A DNA stretch of 64,000 nucleotides from Nocardia mikamii NBRC 108933 (GCF_001613505.1 NZ_BDCM01000002.1:124001-188000), one strand, 5' to 3'; shown: positions 53,001 to 62,488, counted from the stretch's first letter. Numbers and translations: made by a program. The notes: a model not told the origin generated them from the letters alone.

Positions 53001-54048
53001 AACTGCACAGATCGACGATGGTGACGCCCTCGTAGCCGGATTCCCGCAGCGAGTCCTCTTCCGCCTCGAGCAGGCCACCGTCGACGATGATGACGATGTG
53101 GACCAGATTCTGATTGGCGGGCTGGTTACGGGAATAGCGAACCCGGTTGTGCAGCAGAGGGTTCAGGCCGTCGGCCAGTTCGCGGATGGAACCGTAGACC
53201 ATGCGCTCGGTACCCACGCCGTCCTGGGAGTCCGGATGCTGGGTGTGCGGGAGCCATTTGGTCCACTCCCATTCGGCGGCGGTGTCGGGGCCGCAGACCA
53301 CCGCGACGAGAACCTGGTCCGGCGCCTGAAACATGCACAGCTGCAACAACATCGCGCGCGTCATATCGCGTGCCTGAGCACGGTCGCCGTTGAGCTGGAT
53401 GGTGGCGAAACCCTTGACCGCGATGGCGGTGGGCAGGTCGGGGACCGTGGAATGCGTACGCACGAAACGACGCAACGACACGGCGGCGATCGGCTCGAGT
53501 TCCTCGACGGGGCCGGTTTCCGGCGAGACCAGACGGGTGGCCAGGCGCTGTCCGCCCAGGCCGATGCGCGCGTGGCAGAAGTCCTTGTCCCCCGGACGAC
53601 GTTCCCACATGCGGCTGGTGCCGGCCAGCATCCACACCAAACCCGGTTCGGGATGGCTCCATTCGACCGCCGCGCGCTGCTGGGAGGCGGTTTCGTCGAC
53701 GTCCTTGCGGACCTGGTCCAGGTAGCGCAGATAGTCCTTGCGGTCCTCGTTGGCCTCGGCGGCCTTCTGCCCCTTACCGCCCTGACCGGCGAACATGCCG
53801 ACCATGGAGAAGACCATCATCATCGGGAACATCATGCTCATCGGGTTGGAGGCGATACCTCCACCACGGGTGAACATGATGGCCATCATTCCGACCATGC
53901 CGACGACCATCACGACGGGCATCAGTTTGCCCATGAGACTGCCCGGTATCGCGCGTGGAATCTCCGGCGGCGGTTGCAGTGTCACTTCGCCGCCCGGTGA
54001 CCTCGGAACCTCCCGGCGCGCACGACGCTGGAACCTGACAGTGCTCAT
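50008..54048 (-). CDS. eccC4: ESX-4 secretion ATPase EccC4
   Basis: Hexameric motor of the type VII membrane complex, 1346 residues in one chain. Two N-terminal transmembrane helices (about 41-60 and 72-86) are followed by a DUF domain and three FtsK/SpoIIIE-type ATPase domains with Walker A motifs GATGSGKS (485-492), GGPQSGKS (844-851) and GDSECGKT (1147-1154). The first is canonical with Walker B LFVVLDEF. The third domain is the usual docking site for Esx substrates. ATG 54048 follows an AGGGGGA site and gives the standard N-terminus. The gene diverges from eccD4; esxU lies 264 bases past its stop. Confidence 0.96.
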   Translation of the reverse strand: MSTVRFQRRARREVPRSPGGEVTLQPPPEIPRAIPGSLMGKLMPVVMVVGMVGMMAIMFTRGGGIASNPMSMMFPMMMVFSMVGMFAGQGGKGQKAAEANEDRKDYLRYLDQVRKDVDETASQQRAAVEWSHPEPGLVWMLAGTSRMWERRPGDKDFCHARIGLGGQRLATRLVSPETGPVEELEPIAAVSLRRFVRTHSTVPDLPTAIAVKGFATIQLNGDRAQARDMTRAMLLQLCMFQAPDQVLVAVVCGPDTAAEWEWTKWLPHTQHPDSQDGVGTERMVYGSIRELADGLNPLLHNRVRYSRNQPANQNLVHIVIIVDGGLLEAEEDSLRESGYEGVTIVDLCSYAPRLAVSRGIQMVVENGECVGRGATGNMERFALIDRISARQAEQVARRLAPFRVAAVQRGGDTVIEENGEVIDSWAKLIGLGDIGTFNPESGWKPRYGRDRLRVPFGVGADGLPVYLDIKEAAEGGMGPHGLCIGATGSGKSEFLRTLVLSMLATHSPDQLNLVLVDFKGGATFLGLEGVPHVAAIITNLEEEADLVDRMKDALAGEMNRRQEELRDKGNFANVLEYEKARAAGADLDPIPALFVVLDEFSELLSQHPDFAELFVMIGRLGRSLHVHLLLASQRLEEGKLKGLEAHLSYRIGLKTFSANESRQVLGVPDAYNLPNSPGGGYLKSDSGEIQRFQASYVSGPYVGGGSQREVTQAGIVGGEIDINARPFIAGQVPFRASDRLPLPPEPSMIEEVQQDESAEKISNLGMLVSRIQGHGRPAHAIWLPPLDEAPTLDQLIPRSILTGEYSPVASLRTAIGTVDRPYDQRRDPMVIDLSGARGNVAIVGGPQSGKSTALRSLIMGMALTHTAEQVQFYCLDFGGGTLAGIEGLPHVGSVAGRLDVDKVRRTISEMTTIVRQREMRFRQLGIESMADFRRLRGTDPSASPAATGAHEDPFGDVFLVVDGFGSIRQDFDPLEQPIMNLATQGLSYGVHVVIALNRWAEARPALKDQIGTRIELRLGDPMDSDLGRRVAALVPQGRPGRGMTPDAKHMLTALPRVDGDSNPENLGTAVANSVAAIARMTPGRPARQVRMLPELLTREDILRSLGNWPASVDTRHPNLQIPIGLNESELAPVLLNMSEQPHFLIFGDSECGKTNLLRSVIRGILESNTPTQAKLILGDYRRTLLGVIETDHLAGYAPSSEILEKMMAELAGLLRKRMPGPDVTQQQLRDRSWWTGPEVYVVVDDYDLVSTSSGNPLGILVEFLAHAKDIGFHLIIARRSGGASRALYEPLVSRMKDVGTTALIMSGNREEGILLAGIRPSEMPPGRGTLATRAGTSLIQTAWSPE

Positions 54049-54114
54049 CGACGGAAGATCCCCCTTCGGCGGCTGTACTGCGGACTCAGTGTAGAGGCAG
54101 CGGCCGACATGTCG

Positions 54115-54120
54115 TACAGT
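54115..54120 (+). promoter_or_regulatory. Candidate -10 box of eccD4-mycP4
   Basis: TACAGT fits the TAnnnT -10 pattern, 88 bases before eccD4. On the other strand TACACT (rc of 54087-54092) may serve eccC4. The same TACAGT within GTACAGTTC occurs before eccE4 at 60686. No clear -35 is seen. Confidence 0.35.
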
Positions 54121-54207
54121 TCGACCAGCATTCTGCACGGATCGGCCGCGCGACCGCAAACCGGAGCGCACGCTGAAACACCAGGTAGAGACGGAGTTGG
54201 GGGAAGC

Positions 54208-55674
54208 GTGACGCACGCGCGACTGGACCATATCGAAGAGGATTCGAGCCGCGGAATCGTCCGGGCGCCCGATCTGGCGCGGGTGACCATTCTGGCCAAG
54301 CACACGCAGGTCGATATGGCGATTCCGGTCGACGTTCCGGTCGCCCTGGTCATTCCGAGCGTGGTCGACATGGTCGCGCAGCACAGTCGCACCAACGATT
54401 TCGACAACAGCGGTGAACAATTCCAGCCCGCCGAATGGGTGCTGGCGCGCATCGGGCAGCCGCCGTTCTCCAATTCGCTCAGCCTGGGCGAACAGGGTGT
54501 GCGCGACGGCGAACTGCTCATGCTGGAAAGCGCCGACCACGTCGCGCCCAGTCCGCTGTTCGACGACATCATGTACAACGTCGCGATCGCCGATGCCGAC
54601 CATTTCCGTAGCTGGTCACCGCGGGTCGCGCGGATCACGGGTTCGATCATCGCGATCCTGACCATGCTCGCCGGATGCACGGGCCTGCTGGCGGCGCCGG
54701 ATGCGATGGCGGGCTGGATCACCGGGTCCATCGCCGCGGTGCTGACGATTCTGCTGGTGGTGGCCGGCACGGTGATGAGCCGCATGTACGGCGACACCGC
54801 CTCCGCGCTGGTGCTCGGCGGCTGCGCGCTGCCGAGTGCGTTCGCCGCGGGCATGTTGATCGTGCCCGACCATTACGGCTGGGCGAATCTGCTGCTCGGT
54901 TCGGTACTCGTCGGCGCGACGGCACTGCTGGCCTGGCGCGTCAGCGGTGTCGGTCTGGCTCTGTTCATCGGCGCCGCAACACTTTCCGTGTTCGCCATCC
55001 CGGCGGCCTTGGTCGGCCTGCTGACCTCCCAGCCGGTCAAGGCCATCGGCGCGGTCGCCGCCGCGCTCGCGCTCGGCGCACTGTCGCTGGCACCGCGAGT
55101 GTCGATGCTGCTCGCGAAATTGCCGCTGCCGCCGGTACCTTCGCCCGGCACGCCGATCGATCCCACCGAGGACGATCCCGACGACCACCGCGCACTGCCG
55201 ACCATGGATGTGCTGCGCACGAAATCCGAACGCGCCCGGATGTATCTGGCCGGCCTGGTCGGCGCGACCACCCTGGTGACCGTGATCGGCGCGCTGGCCT
55301 CGACCGATCCGTCCGCGGACAGCCCCTACTGGCCCGGTATCGCACTGGCTCTGGTCTGCGCGGTGGTGCTGATGTTCCGCAGCCGCACCTACGTCAGCGC
55401 GGAACTCGCGGTGGTGCTGCTCGCCGGCGGTGCGGCCATTCTGCTGATCATGACGGTCGGCGCGGCCTTCGTGGTGGAACAGCCGCTCGCGGTGTTCGGC
55501 GCAGCCATGGTGATGCTCATCGCCGCGCTGATCCTGGGCACGATCGTGCCGAACCAGTCGGCGACGCCGCCGATGCGACGCGCCGTGGAGCTGCTGGAAT
55601 ACGGCTTCGTGGCCGCCGTCCTGCCGCTGGTGTTCTGGGTAGCCGAGCTGTACACGCTCGTTCGATCGCTCTGA
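54208..55674 (+). CDS. eccD4: ESX-4 membrane channel protein EccD4
   Basis: 488 residues. An N-terminal ubiquitin-like domain of about 100 residues (RVTILAKHTQVDMAIPVDVP) is followed by 11 predicted transmembrane helices, the EccD pattern that forms the dimer lining the membrane chamber. The GTG at 54208 (MTHARLDHIEEDSS) has a GGGGGAA site. It is 7 bases upstream of mycP4 in the same operon and divergent from eccC4. Confidence 0.94.
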   Translation: MTHARLDHIEEDSSRGIVRAPDLARVTILAKHTQVDMAIPVDVPVALVIPSVVDMVAQHSRTNDFDNSGEQFQPAEWVLARIGQPPFSNSLSLGEQGVRDGELLMLESADHVAPSPLFDDIMYNVAIADADHFRSWSPRVARITGSIIAILTMLAGCTGLLAAPDAMAGWITGSIAAVLTILLVVAGTVMSRMYGDTASALVLGGCALPSAFAAGMLIVPDHYGWANLLLGSVLVGATALLAWRVSGVGLALFIGAATLSVFAIPAALVGLLTSQPVKAIGAVAAALALGALSLAPRVSMLLAKLPLPPVPSPGTPIDPTEDDPDDHRALPTMDVLRTKSERARMYLAGLVGATTLVTVIGALASTDPSADSPYWPGIALALVCAVVLMFRSRTYVSAELAVVLLAGGAAILLIMTVGAAFVVEQPLAVFGAAMVMLIAALILGTIVPNQSATPPMRRAVELLEYGFVAAVLPLVFWVAELYTLVRSL

Positions 55675-55681
55675 GCCGCTC

Positions 55682-57097
55682 ATGAATCCGAAAATGTTCG
55701 GGCGCAGAGTAATTCGGGTCGCAGTGGTCGTCGCGGTGCTGGGTTTGAGCGCCTCGGCGGGAGCGGGTGCCGCGATGGCCGACAAACCGGTGGTGAACCC
55801 CGGAGCGCTGCCGTCCGGCGGCAACCCGGTCCCGCCGGACGCGACGGAGCAGCCGGCGAATTCACCCTGCGCCAGCACCAGCACCGGCGGTGAGGGTCCG
55901 ACCGTGCCGACCGCGCAGCGCAGTCTGGAACTGGACAAGGCATGGCAGTTCTCCAGTGGCGCAGGGCAATTGGTAGCCGTAATCGACACCGGTGTGATGC
56001 GCCATCCCCGGTTGCCGGGCATCATCCCGGGCGGCGACTACGTCTCCTCCGGCGACGGCACCGACGACTGTGACGCCCACGGGACCTTCGTGGCGGGCAT
56101 CATCGCCGCGACTCGTCTTTCGACACAAGGCTTTTCGGGTGTCGCGCCCCAGGCGCAGATCCTGAGCATCCGGCAGACCTCGAGCTACTTCCAGAAGAAG
56201 GGCGCCGGACGCGACAAGGGTCCCGACGCCATGCCCGAGGGCTACGGGACCACCCACACCCTGGCGCAGGCGGTGCGCCGGGCGGCCGATATGGGCGCGA
56301 CGGTCATCAACATGTCCGAGGTGGCGTGCCAGGCCGGGGCGATTCCCGACGACGACCTCGGCGCCGCGGTGCATTACGCCGCCGTCGAGAAGAACGTCGT
56401 GGTCGTCACGGCCGCGGGCAACAACGACAAATGCAAGGGAACAAACCCCGTCATCGACCCGCTGGATCCCAGCGCGGATCCGTGGACCAAGGTCGATATG
56501 AACGTCTCGCCCGCGCGGTGGGACGATTACGTGCTGTCGGTCGGCTCGATCGACGACAACGGCCAGCCCTCGAAGTTCACCGTGCCGGGCCCGTGGGTCG
56601 GTGTCGCGGCGCCCGGCGAGAATCTGACCTCGCTCGACCCGCACTGGGACGATCCGCGCAGCAAGGGGACGGCCGTCGCGAAGGTGGATCAGCAGGGCAA
56701 GGCCGAGCCGATCTCCGGAACCAGTTTCGCCTCACCATATGTCGCTGGCGTGGCGGCCCTCGTCCGTGCCCGATTCCCGGAGCTCAGCGCGCTCGACGTC
56801 ATCAAGCGCATCGAGGCCACCGCCCACGCCCCGGCCGAGGGGTGGAATCCGTATGTCGGATACGGCGCGGTCGACCCGGTGGCCGCGCTGACCGCGCAGG
56901 TTCCGAACTCGTTGCCGCCCAAGCGGCCCAGCGCCGCCAAGAGCTGGCAGCTTCCGGTGCCGACCACGCCCCCGGCCCCCGATCACACCTCCCGCAATGT
57001 GGCGCTGATCGGAACCGGTGTCATCGCCGTACTCGCCGTGCTCGGATATCTCGCCTCGTTCCCGCTGCGCCACCGCTTCGGCGACCGCGGCGAGTGA
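55682..57097 (+). CDS. mycP4: Mycosin protease MycP4
   Basis: Subtilisin-like membrane protease of the ESX-4 complex, 471 residues. Signal peptide at 1-32; catalytic triad Asp102 (AVIDTGV), His133 (DAHGT) and Ser348 (GTSFASP), with oxyanion Asn247 (AAGNN). A C-terminal helix (ALIGTGVIAVLAVLGYLASF) anchors it facing outwards. Cys63 and Cys130 could form the disulfide that fixes the N-terminal extension. It stabilises the complex and may process substrates. Cotranscribed with eccD4. Confidence 0.95.
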   Translation: MNPKMFGRRVIRVAVVVAVLGLSASAGAGAAMADKPVVNPGALPSGGNPVPPDATEQPANSPCASTSTGGEGPTVPTAQRSLELDKAWQFSSGAGQLVAVIDTGVMRHPRLPGIIPGGDYVSSGDGTDDCDAHGTFVAGIIAATRLSTQGFSGVAPQAQILSIRQTSSYFQKKGAGRDKGPDAMPEGYGTTHTLAQAVRRAADMGATVINMSEVACQAGAIPDDDLGAAVHYAAVEKNVVVVTAAGNNDKCKGTNPVIDPLDPSADPWTKVDMNVSPARWDDYVLSVGSIDDNGQPSKFTVPGPWVGVAAPGENLTSLDPHWDDPRSKGTAVAKVDQQGKAEPISGTSFASPYVAGVAALVRARFPELSALDVIKRIEATAHAPAEGWNPYVGYGAVDPVAALTAQVPNSLPPKRPSAAKSWQLPVPTTPPAPDHTSRNVALIGTGVIAVLAVLGYLASFPLRHRFGDRGE

Positions 57098-57100
57098 CAT

Positions 57101-57652
57101 TCACCCCGGCTCGCCGAACCGCCATCGGGTCGCCCCGCCCGGCTCGACCGTCGACAGCGCCGTCGCCGCGCGCACCGCGATGCGGTAGACGTGCCAGGGC
57201 GGCGGGCCGGCCGACGGCGCGCTGAAGTCGGCGGTCAGGGCCGCGCCGGAATCATCGACCCGGCACGGCCAGCCCTCGCCGGCCCAGTCGGCGGCCCGCT
57301 GCGCCACCGTCGCCGGGTCGGCGACGCGTTCGGCGGTGCCGTTCACGCTGAGGTCGAAGGTGTCCAGGGCGACGCTGAGCGTGCAGCGCGGATCGCGAGA
57401 AATGTTGCGGGCCTTGCGTGTTCGCGGACCGGTCTCGAACCAGAAGGCGCCGTCCACCCAGAGTGCGCCCACCGCGGTGACATGTGGGCTGCCGTCCGGA
57501 TCGATCGTGGCCAGCCAGCAGGTGTGCCGGTCGGGTCCGCCCGTCCCGGGCGCCTGCGGGAATCCGGCGTCCAGACCGGCTACGACGGCGGACCAGTCCA
57601 GCGGATCGAGGTCGTACAGTTCGGCGAGGTTGGTCGTCTGCATGGTGTCCAT
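57101..57652 (-). CDS. Pyridoxamine 5'-phosphate oxidase-family flavoprotein
   Basis: 183 residues with the split-barrel flavin fold: CWLATIDPDGSPHVTAVGALWVDG, FWFETGPRTRKARNISRDPR and CTLSVALDTFDLSVNG. This is the PPOX group that uses FMN or F420 to reduce small substrates; it is not the vitamin B6 enzyme itself. Start uncertain: ATG at 57652 is chosen, with 57643 next and 57763 far upstream. It lies inside the ESX-4 locus without evident functional link. Confidence 0.78.
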   Translation of the reverse strand: MDTMQTTNLAELYDLDPLDWSAVVAGLDAGFPQAPGTGGPDRHTCWLATIDPDGSPHVTAVGALWVDGAFWFETGPRTRKARNISRDPRCTLSVALDTFDLSVNGTAERVADPATVAQRAADWAGEGWPCRVDDSGAALTADFSAPSAGPPPWHVYRIAVRAATALSTVEPGGATRWRFGEPG

Positions 57653-57852
57653 GGTGTTGCGACGAGGCGCGGCCGCCGTATTCATCGCCGGGCGCGCCGT
57701 CACATAGTCCGTTATAGGCGATATGCCCTGGTCGTCGGGGACGAATCCGTCCAAGATCGACACGAGCGGCGCGGCGATGACTCAATATTTCTGACAGCGG
57801 CGGTCCAGCGGTACGGCCGTCGCGGGTCGTCGCACGAGGGGCAGGAACAGCC

Positions 57853-59127
57853 ATGACAGTCGCCGGCAGGCAACGTCTCACTCCCGATCAGCGCAATTCG
57901 TTCATCGCGGCCCAACTGGGCTGGACGATGGACGCCTTCGACTTCTTCCTGGTCGTCTTCGTCTATGCCGATATCGCCGCGTCCTTCGATATGCCGAAAT
58001 CCGACGTCGCGTTCATCACCACGGCGACGCTGATCATGCGGCCGGTGGGCGCGCTGTTGTTCGGTCTCTGGGCCGACCGGGTGGGGCGGCGCATTCCGCT
58101 GATGGTCGACGTCGCGTTCTATTCGGTGATCGGGTTCCTGTGCGCGTTCGCACCGAATTTCACTGTGCTGCTGATACTTCGGCTGCTCTACGGCATCGGC
58201 ATGGGTGGCGAATGGGGGCTCGGCGCGGCGCTGGCGATGGAGAAGATCCCCGCCGAGCGGCGTGGTTTCTTCTCCGGACTCCTGCAGGAGGGCTACTCGT
58301 TCGGCTATCTGCTCGCGTCACTGGCCTCGCTGCTGGTGATGAACTGGCTGGGCCTGTCCTGGCGGTGGCTGTTCGCACTCTCGGTGATTCCGGCCCTGAT
58401 CATCCTCGTGATCCGGACCCGGGTGGGGGAATCCGAGGCGTGGGAGAGCAGCCGGGAACATATGCGGCGCACCCAGACGTCGTTGCGTGATGTGGTGATG
58501 AATCCCGTCGTGATCCGCCGCTTCGCCTATCTCGTACTCCTGATGACCGCGTTCAACTGGATGAGCCACGGCACCCAGGACGTCTACCCGACCTTCCTGT
58601 CCGCGATCGACAACGGCGGCGCGGGATTGTCCTCGGCGACCGCGAAATGGATTGCGGTGGTGTACAACATCGGCGCCATCATCGGTGGCCTGGTGTTCGG
58701 CAGCCTGTCGCAGAAGTACGGCCGCCGCTACACCATCATCTTCTGCGCACTGCTCGGATTGCCGATCGTGCCGTTGTTCGCCTATTCGACGACCGCGGCC
58801 ATGCTGTGCCTGGGATCGTTCCTGATGCAGCTGGTGGTGCAGGGCGCCTGGGGTGTCATCCCGGCGCATCTGACCGAACTGTCGCCCGATGCTATTCGCG
58901 GCTTCTATCCGGGTGTGACCTACCAGCTGGGTAATCTGCTCGCCTCGCTCAATCTGCCGATCCAGGAGCGGGTGGCCGAGAGCCACGGCTATCCGTTCGC
59001 CCTGGCCGTCACTATCGTGCCGGTGCTGATCGCGGTGGCCTTCTTGACCCTGATCGGCAAGGAGGCCAAGGGAATTCGGTTCGGCACGAACGAGAGCGCA
59101 CTACCCGAAACGCCCGCCCGGCAATAG
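57853..59127 (+). CDS. MFS carboxylate transporter (SHS/JEN lactate-sialate type)
   Basis: 424 residues, 12 helices. [19 protein letters not shown] at helix 1, [17 protein letters not shown] (motif A), [20 protein letters not shown] in helices 4-5 and [13 protein letters not shown] after helix 7 mark the metabolite-H+ symporters for lactate, pyruvate or sialate. It sits between mycP4 and eccB4, splitting the ESX-4 locus, and converges on eccB4 with 9 bases between stops. Confidence 0.88.
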   Translation: MTVAGRQRLTPDQRNSFIAAQLGWTMDAFDFFLVVFVYADIAASFDMPKSDVAFITTATLIMRPVGALLFGLWADRVGRRIPLMVDVAFYSVIGFLCAFAPNFTVLLILRLLYGIGMGGEWGLGAALAMEKIPAERRGFFSGLLQEGYSFGYLLASLASLLVMNWLGLSWRWLFALSVIPALIILVIRTRVGESEAWESSREHMRRTQTSLRDVVMNPVVIRRFAYLVLLMTAFNWMSHGTQDVYPTFLSAIDNGGAGLSSATAKWIAVVYNIGAIIGGLVFGSLSQKYGRRYTIIFCALLGLPIVPLFAYSTTAAMLCLGSFLMQLVVQGAWGVIPAHLTELSPDAIRGFYPGVTYQLGNLLASLNLPIQERVAESHGYPFALAVTIVPVLIAVAFLTLIGKEAKGIRFGTNESALPETPARQ

Positions 59128-59136
59128 CCGGGCCGG

Positions 59137-60645
59137 CTAGTTCTGCGGTTGCTGCGCGGACTGGTCCTGCTTGGAACGCACCAGCTGTTCGGCCGGATTC
59201 GGGTCCGGCGCCACGCCGTCGTGGGCCACCATGGCCTCCTGGCGCCCGAGCGTCGGACCGGCGGCGAGCAGGCCGACGATCTGATACGGCGCGAGTTCGG
59301 GTTTGGCCTTGTCGGCGTCCATTCCCAGTGCCTTCTGCGCCGCGGCGTCCTTGATGCCGTAGCGCACGCCGGTGTCGGCGATGAAGAACATGCTGTCGCG
59401 GCGCTGGCTGTCGGCCTCGATACCCGTGGTCTGGACGAAGAATCCCGAGCCGGGTGTGGAGTAGAAGGCATCGACGTTCGGCCCGGAGCCGTCGGCCTGC
59501 GCCAGCGGCGTGGTCTGCGCGCTGTCCGGAATCGGCAGCGAATGTCCGGTCAGCACAGCCAATTCCGCGCGCTTACTGCCGTCGGCCTTGTCGGCCGCAC
59601 CGGACAGTGGCTTCCAGGACATGCATTCCACCGGCTGATCCTTCGAATCGACGATGGACGGCGCGGACGTCGGATACTGCTGCACCGGAAGGTCGTTCGA
59701 CGGCGGCGCCTGGGTGCTGTCGTACTGGCTGATCTCGGGATTTTCCGAAGCCGTGGGGTTGGAGTTGCGGATGATGTCGGCGGTCAGCGGCGAGATGGGC
59801 TGCAAACCGTCGTGCAGGACCACGTAGTACTGATCCTTGGTGTCGACATGCACCACATCGCCGATGCGGTGATTGCTCAGTGAATAGGCCGGGGTGCCAC
59901 CGGGATCGACGATTTTCGGCGGCGTGATGGGCAGGACCTCGGGCACCGCGTTCAGCAGACCGGCACTGATCGGACGTGGAGTCATCCCGCGGATCTTCAG
60001 CGCCTCGGTCACTTTCGGATCGTTCATGTCGACCCGAGCCCGCTGATTGTCGTAGATCAGATAGGCGGCGTCGCGGCCCTGCACCAGCAGCGCCTTGCCC
60101 GAATCCAGCTTGGTCGCCTTGGAACCCAGCGACGGATCACCGGCGAGCACCGTCGTGGTCAGATCGCGGCTGCCGTCGTTCTTCAGCTCGTCGCAGATCG
60201 ACCATGCGCGCCCTTTGCCGCTGCTGTCGAAGTTCAGCGAGGACGGGGCGCCCGGAATGCCGATCAGCGCTCCACGCGGCTTCTTCGCCAGCTCGGATTC
60301 CTTGATGGACACCGCTTTTGCCGGTTCGCCGACCGCGAGCCGCGCCGACGCCAGATTCAACGACGGGTGCACGACACCGTCGATGACGGCGTAGACCGCG
60401 CCGGAATCCTTACCCAGCAGGATCTTGTTGTCGCCGATCGACCCCTGCGGCCGCAGCAGCGCGAGCACACCGCAGCCGGCCAGCGCGACGACACCCAAAA
60501 CCAGTCCCGCGGCATAGGCGCGCGACTGCGAGCGCATCGGATCGTGCAGCATCCGCACATCCCGGCGTACCAGGGCGTGCTCCATCCGCCTGACCAGGAA
60601 GCGATAGCCGCTCACCTGCCAGCGCGTAGTGGGCTTTGAAGGCAT
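59137..60645 (-). CDS. eccB4: ESX-4 membrane protein EccB4
   Basis: 502 residues. Cytosolic start PSKPTTRWQVSGYRFLVRRM, one transmembrane helix at about 46-67 (AAGLVLGVVALAGCGVLALL), then a large extracytosolic domain with repeats (GSIGDNKILLGKDSGAVYAV, GRDAAYLIYDNQRARVD) of the EccB beta-propeller-like type. Two outer cysteines (SICDELK, VECMSWK) can pair. GGGGGAGG precedes ATG 60645. Divergent from eccE4. Confidence 0.95.
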   Translation of the reverse strand: MPSKPTTRWQVSGYRFLVRRMEHALVRRDVRMLHDPMRSQSRAYAAGLVLGVVALAGCGVLALLRPQGSIGDNKILLGKDSGAVYAVIDGVVHPSLNLASARLAVGEPAKAVSIKESELAKKPRGALIGIPGAPSSLNFDSSGKGRAWSICDELKNDGSRDLTTTVLAGDPSLGSKATKLDSGKALLVQGRDAAYLIYDNQRARVDMNDPKVTEALKIRGMTPRPISAGLLNAVPEVLPITPPKIVDPGGTPAYSLSNHRIGDVVHVDTKDQYYVVLHDGLQPISPLTADIIRNSNPTASENPEISQYDSTQAPPSNDLPVQQYPTSAPSIVDSKDQPVECMSWKPLSGAADKADGSKRAELAVLTGHSLPIPDSAQTTPLAQADGSGPNVDAFYSTPGSGFFVQTTGIEADSQRRDSMFFIADTGVRYGIKDAAAQKALGMDADKAKPELAPYQIVGLLAAGPTLGRQEAMVAHDGVAPDPNPAEQLVRSKQDQSAQQPQN

Positions 60646-60758
60646 GAGTCCTCCCCCGAACAGTGCTCGCGTTCGCCCAACACAGTACAGTTCAGCAGGA
60701 CGGAAGTTCAGCTCGGCCATCGAAGAATCGGCCGACACCGGGTACTTGGGGGACGACG

Positions 60759-62435
60759 ATGGCCGAATCCAGCGGCACCAACAGCCGCCCGCTCCTCGGA
60801 CGGATCTCGCTGCCGAATCTGCTGGCCGCACAGTTACTGGGGCTGGTCGTCGGGCTCGTCGTGTTCGCGGTCGGCGTACCCGGCTGGTACGCACTGGGTG
60901 CGGCGGTGATGGCCGGGCTGGTGCTGCTCGTCCCGATCGGCAAGCGCACCATCGCCTCGTGGATCGCCACGGTGTGGCGCTACGTCACCCGCCAGGACTA
61001 CGACCTCGGCGATACCGTCGATTTCCGTGGCCCGGACGGTCGTTCGCTCGGTCTGTACTGGGAGGGCAGTCGCGTCGTCGCCGTCGTCGAGGTGCTGCCA
61101 CCCAAGGGCGGTCTGACCCGGATCGACCGCAACACCGTGCACGCCTCACACCTGCTGCCGCTGCCCGAACTGGCACAGTGCCTGAGCCAGCACGACATCC
61201 TGCTGTCCGGTATCGACATCATCAGCCACGGACACCGCAGCCGCTCCGGCACGCCCGCAGGGCCGATCTACGAATCGCTGCTCGGTCCACTGCCCGCGAC
61301 CGCTCACCGAACCGTATGGCTCGCAATCAGTTTCGACGCACTGGCCTGTCCGGAGGCCGCGGCGCGGCGCGGCGGTGGCACCGAGGGCGCGGGCCGGGCG
61401 GTCACCATCGCGACCCAGCGCATCGTGCGCGCGCTCGAGGACGCCGACTGCGCGTCCCGCGTGCTCACCGCGCCCGAGATCCGCAAGGCCGTCTGGCAGA
61501 TCAGCGCCGGAGTCGACCCGCGGGCGCTCACCCATCGCTGGCGCTACGCGGAACTGGGCAACAGCGTGAACATCGGCGCGGCGGTCGATCCCAAGCAACT
61601 GGGCTCGGATCTGCTGGCACAGCTGTGGGTCGCGCCGTCGCGGGGCACCACGGTCGCGGTCCGGCTGCGGCCGGGAAGTTCGCCCGAGACGGTGAACATC
61701 GGCGCGGCCTGGCGATTGACCGCCAGGGAGCTGCCGGAGAAGACCAAGCGCAAGGGCATGGTGTCGCTGAGCGGCCGGCATCGCCAGAGCCTGCTCGCCC
61801 ACCTGCCGATCGCCATCCCGGGCGTGGACGACACCGTACCGATGAGCGAGTACCCGATCGACGTCGTCGGCGTCCTGCATCTGCCCTCGTCGGGCTGCGG
61901 CCAGCTGATCGGCTCCGACGAGGACGGGAATGGCGTTGCCGTTCGCCTTGTCGGACAAGGCATTTCGACCGTCTACGTAGCGGGCGAGCTGTATCTCGCG
62001 CAGCAGCTGGTGTTCCGCGCACTGGCCGTCGGCGAGCGCATCCTCATCCGTACCGATCGCCCGCACGCGTGGGAGCAGCTGGTCACCACGATCGGCAATC
62101 CCGAGCGCCTCACCATCGCGGTGGAAACCCATCAGAGCGATGCCGGATTCACCGCGGCCGTGGTCGACGGTGTGCTCGCGCCCGCACCGCACGCCGGCGT
62201 GACCACGATCTACGTCACCGGCGATCCGATGGACTGGCCGGCCACCAACCCGGATCTGTCCATCCATCAGCCGGGCGCGATCGGCAACCACGTGGTGATG
62301 CGAACCGGAACCACCCAGGTCGATCTGACGCTGGTCTCGATTCCCCGGGAAACGACCTATATCGGCAGTCCGCGGGGCCGGCGCCCGATGCCGCAGCAGG
62401 ATCCCCGGCAGCGAATGACGCAGGCGCACAACTAG
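60759..62435 (+). CDS. eccE4: ESX-4 membrane protein EccE4
   Basis: 558 residues. Two N-terminal transmembrane helices (LLAAQLLGLVVGLVVFAVGV and YALGAAVMAGLVLLVPIG) followed by a cytosolic domain of about 480 residues with DYDLGDTVDFRGPDGRSLGL and VAVVEVLPPKGGLTRID, the EccE layout. EccE caps the periphery of the type VII membrane complex. M. tuberculosis ESX-4 has no EccE, while other Mycobacteriales (M. abscessus, Nocardia) do. ATG 60759 follows GGGGGACG. Divergent from eccB4. Confidence 0.9.
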   Translation: MAESSGTNSRPLLGRISLPNLLAAQLLGLVVGLVVFAVGVPGWYALGAAVMAGLVLLVPIGKRTIASWIATVWRYVTRQDYDLGDTVDFRGPDGRSLGLYWEGSRVVAVVEVLPPKGGLTRIDRNTVHASHLLPLPELAQCLSQHDILLSGIDIISHGHRSRSGTPAGPIYESLLGPLPATAHRTVWLAISFDALACPEAAARRGGGTEGAGRAVTIATQRIVRALEDADCASRVLTAPEIRKAVWQISAGVDPRALTHRWRYAELGNSVNIGAAVDPKQLGSDLLAQLWVAPSRGTTVAVRLRPGSSPETVNIGAAWRLTARELPEKTKRKGMVSLSGRHRQSLLAHLPIAIPGVDDTVPMSEYPIDVVGVLHLPSSGCGQLIGSDEDGNGVAVRLVGQGISTVYVAGELYLAQQLVFRALAVGERILIRTDRPHAWEQLVTTIGNPERLTIAVETHQSDAGFTAAVVDGVLAPAPHAGVTTIYVTGDPMDWPATNPDLSIHQPGAIGNHVVMRTGTTQVDLTLVSIPRETTYIGSPRGRRPMPQQDPRQRMTQAHN

Positions 62436-62488
62436 TTTCGACGGACTCCTCGGTCGGCACACAGACCGACGACGCCCCCGGAACCGGC

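Noticed and set aside
50368..54000. Open frame of about 1210 codons antisense to eccC4
   Set aside because: No family motif, rich in Arg, Gln and His as expected of an antisense frame of a GC-rich gene; eccC4 has all three ATPase signatures.
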